DNA from: Flavobacteriales bacterium
GTDB lineage: Bacteria; Bacteroidota; Bacteroidia; Flavobacteriales_E; Vicingaceae
Assembly: GCA_013359255.1 (NCBI GenBank)
Contig: JABWCF010000008.1
Location: 124,001-188,000 of the forward strand
Direction: 5' to 3'
Length of the DNA stretch: 64,000 nucleotides
Shown here piece after piece: positions 61,259 to 64,000 of the stretch. Within the stretch, counting starts at the first letter, position 1; the number at the start of each line of letters is the position of its first letter. The notes under the pieces were generated by a model, which had not been told where the DNA came from, made no database searches, and worked only from the letters and a program-made list of their open reading frames with translations. The translations under genes were made by a program, and so were the position numbers.

Positions 61259-64000
61259 TTATTTGCTTTCGCTTTTCTCTATGGCTTTGTAAATTTCTTC
61301 CTGTATTCGGGTTCGAATGTTTAGGTTCAGCAGTTTTTTATTTTCTCCATCGGGGTATACGCGGTTAGACAAGAAAATGTAAACCACCTGCTTTTCAGGA
61401 TCGGCCCAGGCCATGGTTCCGGTAAATCCGGTATGCCCAAAACTTAAATACGAAACGCAGTTACAAGTAGGGCCATTGCTTCCATCTCTTGTGGGCTTAT
61501 CAAATCCGGCACCTCTTCTTATTTCAGGTTTATCGTTTTTTTTGTCATCAATACAAAATTGACAATCGATATATTCGGAAAGCGTAGTGCTGCTTATATA
61601 ATGTTCGTTGGCATACATTCCTCCGTATAAATACATCTGCATTATTTTTGCTAAATCGTTGGCATTTGAAAATAATCCGGCATGTCCACCCACTCCGCCT
61701 AGCATAGCGGCTCCCGGGTCGTGCACATATCCATGTATAAGTTGGTTTCTGAAGTAATGGTCTTTCTCGGTGGGTATAATATCTTTTTTCGGTATTTTTT
61801 GAAGGGGTAGATAGGTGGTGCGATTCATGCCAAGAGGTTTGTAGAAATGAGTTTGTGTATAATCTTGTAATAGTTGGTGAGTTTCATGCTCTACAATTTC
61901 TTTCAAAAAATAATATCCGATATCACTATAGCGGTATTCCTTTTTCTTTAAAGGAATATTGTACAAACGCTTTAGCATGGTATCCGGATAATAATTTTTT
62001 ATGTAAATAGAATCGGCTACTTTTACGGAATAATGATGAGAAGAGTCTTTACTGTAGATATTGGGGTCTAGTTTTCCATTTATTAGGGTACGCGTATAAA
62101 AGGGTACCCAAGCAGGCAAACCCGCCTGATGAGCCAACATTTCTCTCATATTAATTTCTTTATACTCTTTATTTTTGATGTGTTTTCCAAGGTAATGACC
62201 GAGATGGTCATTCAGGCTGAATTTTTTCTCGTCTTGCAACTTCATTACGGAGGGTAAGGTTGCCGTAATTTTTGTTACCGAAGCAATATCGTACACATCA
62301 AATAGCTCCACTTTTTTTGAGGTGCTATCGTAAGTATGAGTACCAAAAGCTTTATGATATATAACGGCTCCATTTTTTGCCACTAATACCTGGCATCCCG
62401 GATATGCCTTTTCGCGGATACCTTCCAATGCAATAGAATCTATTTGCGATAAGTGTGTAGATTCTATTCCTACTGCTTCGGGGTAGGTGTATCGCAAACG
62501 GTGAATGGAATTTATATTTATACCGAATCCTTCTTTGTATTTTTTTGAGAGGCTAATAGGCAAAGTGCCTTCTGCTCCAATGGCTCCGTAAAGCAACTGA
62601 GCTGATGCACGCTGCGATTCGGGTGTGTTTTGATAGGCTATTACGATTGCTTCAGATTTGTCTATACTTGTTAAATTAAGGGCTAAATAAGGATTAGCAA
62701 ACCATACTAGAATAGTTCTATTAGACCCTATTATTTTTTCTAAAAGTTCTTTCTCTTTTGTATTTAATGGATTTCGTTTTATTGGGTTAGCTTCTGCTCT
62801 GTGAAAGGCGAGTACTAAAGTAGACGCATTCGCTAATTCCTCTTTTATTTTTAAATAATTGGAGTCATTTAACGAAGGAATGTTTATATTTTTTATGTTG
62901 CCGTATAAAGCTAATGTTTTTTGAAACTCCGACACGCTGTCGCTGCCAATGGAAAGACAAGTGATGTTTATTTTTTCTATATTCTTGAAAGGGATTATTT
63001 CGTCTGTATTTTTTAAAACGGTTAATGATTTTTCAAACAATTCCTGTATGCGGTAGTTGTATATGGGTTTCATTAGTTCATCTGTCAGGCTCTCTGTTTT
63101 TATGGGTTGATAATGATTTAAACCCATCCATTCTTTAGCAAATAAAATTTTTCGGCAGCGGGTATTTATTTCACTTTCAGAAACTAGGCCGCTATCTACA
63201 GCTTCCTTTATGCTTTTTATTGTTTTGGGTACATTTTCGCAATAAAGCATCACATCGTTACCAGCCATAAATGCTTTTAAATCTACTTCTCCGGGTTTGT
63301 TGTATTTGCTTACTCCTTTCATGTTAAGGGCATCGGTAAAAACCAATCCTTTAAAACCTAAAGAGTCTTTTAGAATTTTTGTAACTAAGTTATGGCTTAA
63401 GGTAGTGGCGGTATTTTCCGTTTTTTCTATGGAAGGAATAAATAAATGGGCAACCATAATACTTCCTAATCCCTCTTTAATTAATTGTGTAAAAGGATAC
63501 ATTTCTACACTGTCAATCCGCGAACGGTTATGTTTTAGAATAGGTAAAGTTTTGTGCGAATCGGTATCGGTATCTCCATGGCCAGGAAAGTGTTTTGCAT
63601 TGGCTAATACTCCTCCTGCTTGTAAGCCTTTCATATAGGCTATTCCTTTGTTAGATACGTTGTATTTATTTTCGCCAAAGGAACGGGCGTATATAATGGG
63701 GTTGTTTGGATTTACGTTTACATCTACCACCGGAGCAAAGTTGATGTGTATGCCTAATCGCTTGCATTGTTCGGCTATATCTTTCCCCATTTGATAGATG
63801 AGATCGTTATCTTGTATAGCTCCAAGAGTCATTTGCCAAGGGTATTTAAGGGTGCTGTCTAAACGCATGGCAAGGCCCCATTCTCCATCAATAGCAATAG
63901 CAAGAGGAACTTTGCTTTTGCTTTGGTAACGGTTGGTTAGTACAGCTTGACGTACAGGGCCTCCCTGAAAAAAAATAAGCCCGCCAATTTTATATTTTTC
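61259..64000 (-). CDS. fusion of GH3 beta-N-acetylhexosaminidase-type and class C beta-lactamase-like domains (5' end missing)
   Basis: At least 913 residues, running off the right edge: the frame is open without a stop from the ATG at 63868 to base 64000, and the extra codons (IGGLIFFQGGP, VPLAIAIDGEWGLAMRL) are the conserved GH3 start. N-terminal GH3 domain with AKHFPGHGDTDTDSHKTLP, the NagZ-type catalytic loop carrying the His/Asp dyad, GLVFTDALNMKGV with the nucleophile-region Asp, and a GH3 C-domain to about 500. The C-terminal part is a serine hydrolase of the beta-lactamase/PBP4 fold: DIASVTKITATLP (SxxK), YSDIGYYFL, HAGLFSNANDLAKIM and FGHTGFTG (HxG). This fusion is known in Bacteroidota, where a role in peptidoglycan recycling or remodelling is assumed but not shown here. 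Confidence 0.9.
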   Translation of the reverse strand, partial: EKYKIGGLIFFQGGPVRQAVLTNRYQSKSKVPLAIAIDGEWGLAMRLDSTLKYPWQMTLGAIQDNDLIYQMGKDIAEQCKRLGIHINFAPVVDVNVNPNNPIIYARSFGENKYNVSNKGIAYMKGLQAGGVLANAKHFPGHGDTDTDSHKTLPILKHNRSRIDSVEMYPFTQLIKEGLGSIMVAHLFIPSIEKTENTATTLSHNLVTKILKDSLGFKGLVFTDALNMKGVSKYNKPGEVDLKAFMAGNDVMLYCENVPKTIKSIKEAVDSGLVSESEINTRCRKILFAKEWMGLNHYQPIKTESLTDELMKPIYNYRIQELFEKSLTVLKNTDEIIPFKNIEKINITCLSIGSDSVSEFQKTLALYGNIKNINIPSLNDSNYLKIKEELANASTLVLAFHRAEANPIKRNPLNTKEKELLEKIIGSNRTILVWFANPYLALNLTSIDKSEAIVIAYQNTPESQRASAQLLYGAIGAEGTLPISLSKKYKEGFGININSIHRLRYTYPEAVGIESTHLSQIDSIALEGIREKAYPGCQVLVAKNGAVIYHKAFGTHTYDSTSKKVELFDVYDIASVTKITATLPSVMKLQDEKKFSLNDHLGHYLGKHIKNKEYKEINMREMLAHQAGLPAWVPFYTRTLINGKLDPNIYSKDSSHHYSVKVADSIYIKNYYPDTMLKRLYNIPLKKKEYRYSDIGYYFLKEIVEHETHQLLQDYTQTHFYKPLGMNRTTYLPLQKIPKKDIIPTEKDHYFRNQLIHGYVHDPGAAMLGGVGGHAGLFSNANDLAKIMQMYLYGGMYANEHYISSTTLSEYIDCQFCIDDKKNDKPEIRRGAGFDKPTRDGSNGPTCNCVSYLSFGHTGFTGTMAWADPEKQVVYIFLSNRVYPDGENKKLLNLNIRTRIQEEIYKAIEKSESK

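Overview
The window looks like one contiguous stretch of chromosome from a low-GC Bacteroidota bacterium. Several lines of sequence evidence agree: two proteins with type IX secretion (T9SS) C-terminal sorting tails, a DUF4835/PorD-type gene, a Bacteroidota-type RpoZ, a serine-palmitoyltransferase-like enzyme, many SPOR domains, and repeated promoter elements of the form TTG-N19..23-TAnnTTTG. The neighbourhood DUF6427 / DUF6341 / purD points to Flavobacteriales or a close relative. I cannot name a genus.

Layout. 1-8.7 kb: purine genes (purQ, cut by the left edge, and purD) around a small membrane-protein pair, a thioredoxin-like protein, a biotin-dependent carboxylase beta subunit, lepA, metF and a YceI protein. 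8.8-14 kb: a GNAT-like protein overlapped by a DUF4440-like lipoprotein, a SPOR protein with an unnamed beta domain, an unlisted 42-residue membrane ORF, meaB, an RRM protein and the SPT-like enzyme. 14.1-19.1 kb: the compact run bamD-rpoZ-coaBC-porD-recN. 19.2-22.4 kb: two tandem paralogous T9SS cargo proteins. 22.4-24.1 kb: folP-cdaA on the minus strand.

24.1-41.1 kb: a 17-kb, nearly gapless plus-strand run: DUF1599, a BT_3928/DoxX-type protein, an orphan DppB-type permease, tpiA, prmA, a 1482-residue secreted protein of unknown function, plsY, a 1939-residue TPR/beta-propeller/coiled-coil/SPOR protein, clpS and an M48 lipoprotein peptidase, followed by tRNA-Arg(ACG). In the 1939-residue gene a perfect 11 x 9-bp repeat sits directly before a one-base frame break that strands a third SPOR domain in another frame. 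41.3-45.7 kb: a looser, accessory-looking segment with an antiporter, a SpoIIE-type phosphatase, a dead T9SS-cargo remnant and the least coding-dense DNA of the window. 45.7-64 kb: uvrA; a three-gene envelope cluster (two outer-membrane barrels with calcium-binding TSP3/EF-hand repeats, and a duplicated beta-domain SPOR protein); a small secreted protein; an alpha-2-macroglobulin; a lipoprotein; a tandem universal stress protein; and a GH3/beta-lactamase fusion cut by the right edge.

The common theme outside the housekeeping genes is the cell envelope. Three large proteins have the layout of OmpA-family or PorE-like periplasmic scaffolds, but the usual OmpA-type peptidoglycan-binding domain is absent and SPOR domains occupy its place. 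The best candidates for something undescribed are this SPOR-anchored set (10.4, 34-40 and 48.8-53.5 kb) with its unnamed beta domain, and the 1482-residue protein between prmA and plsY.
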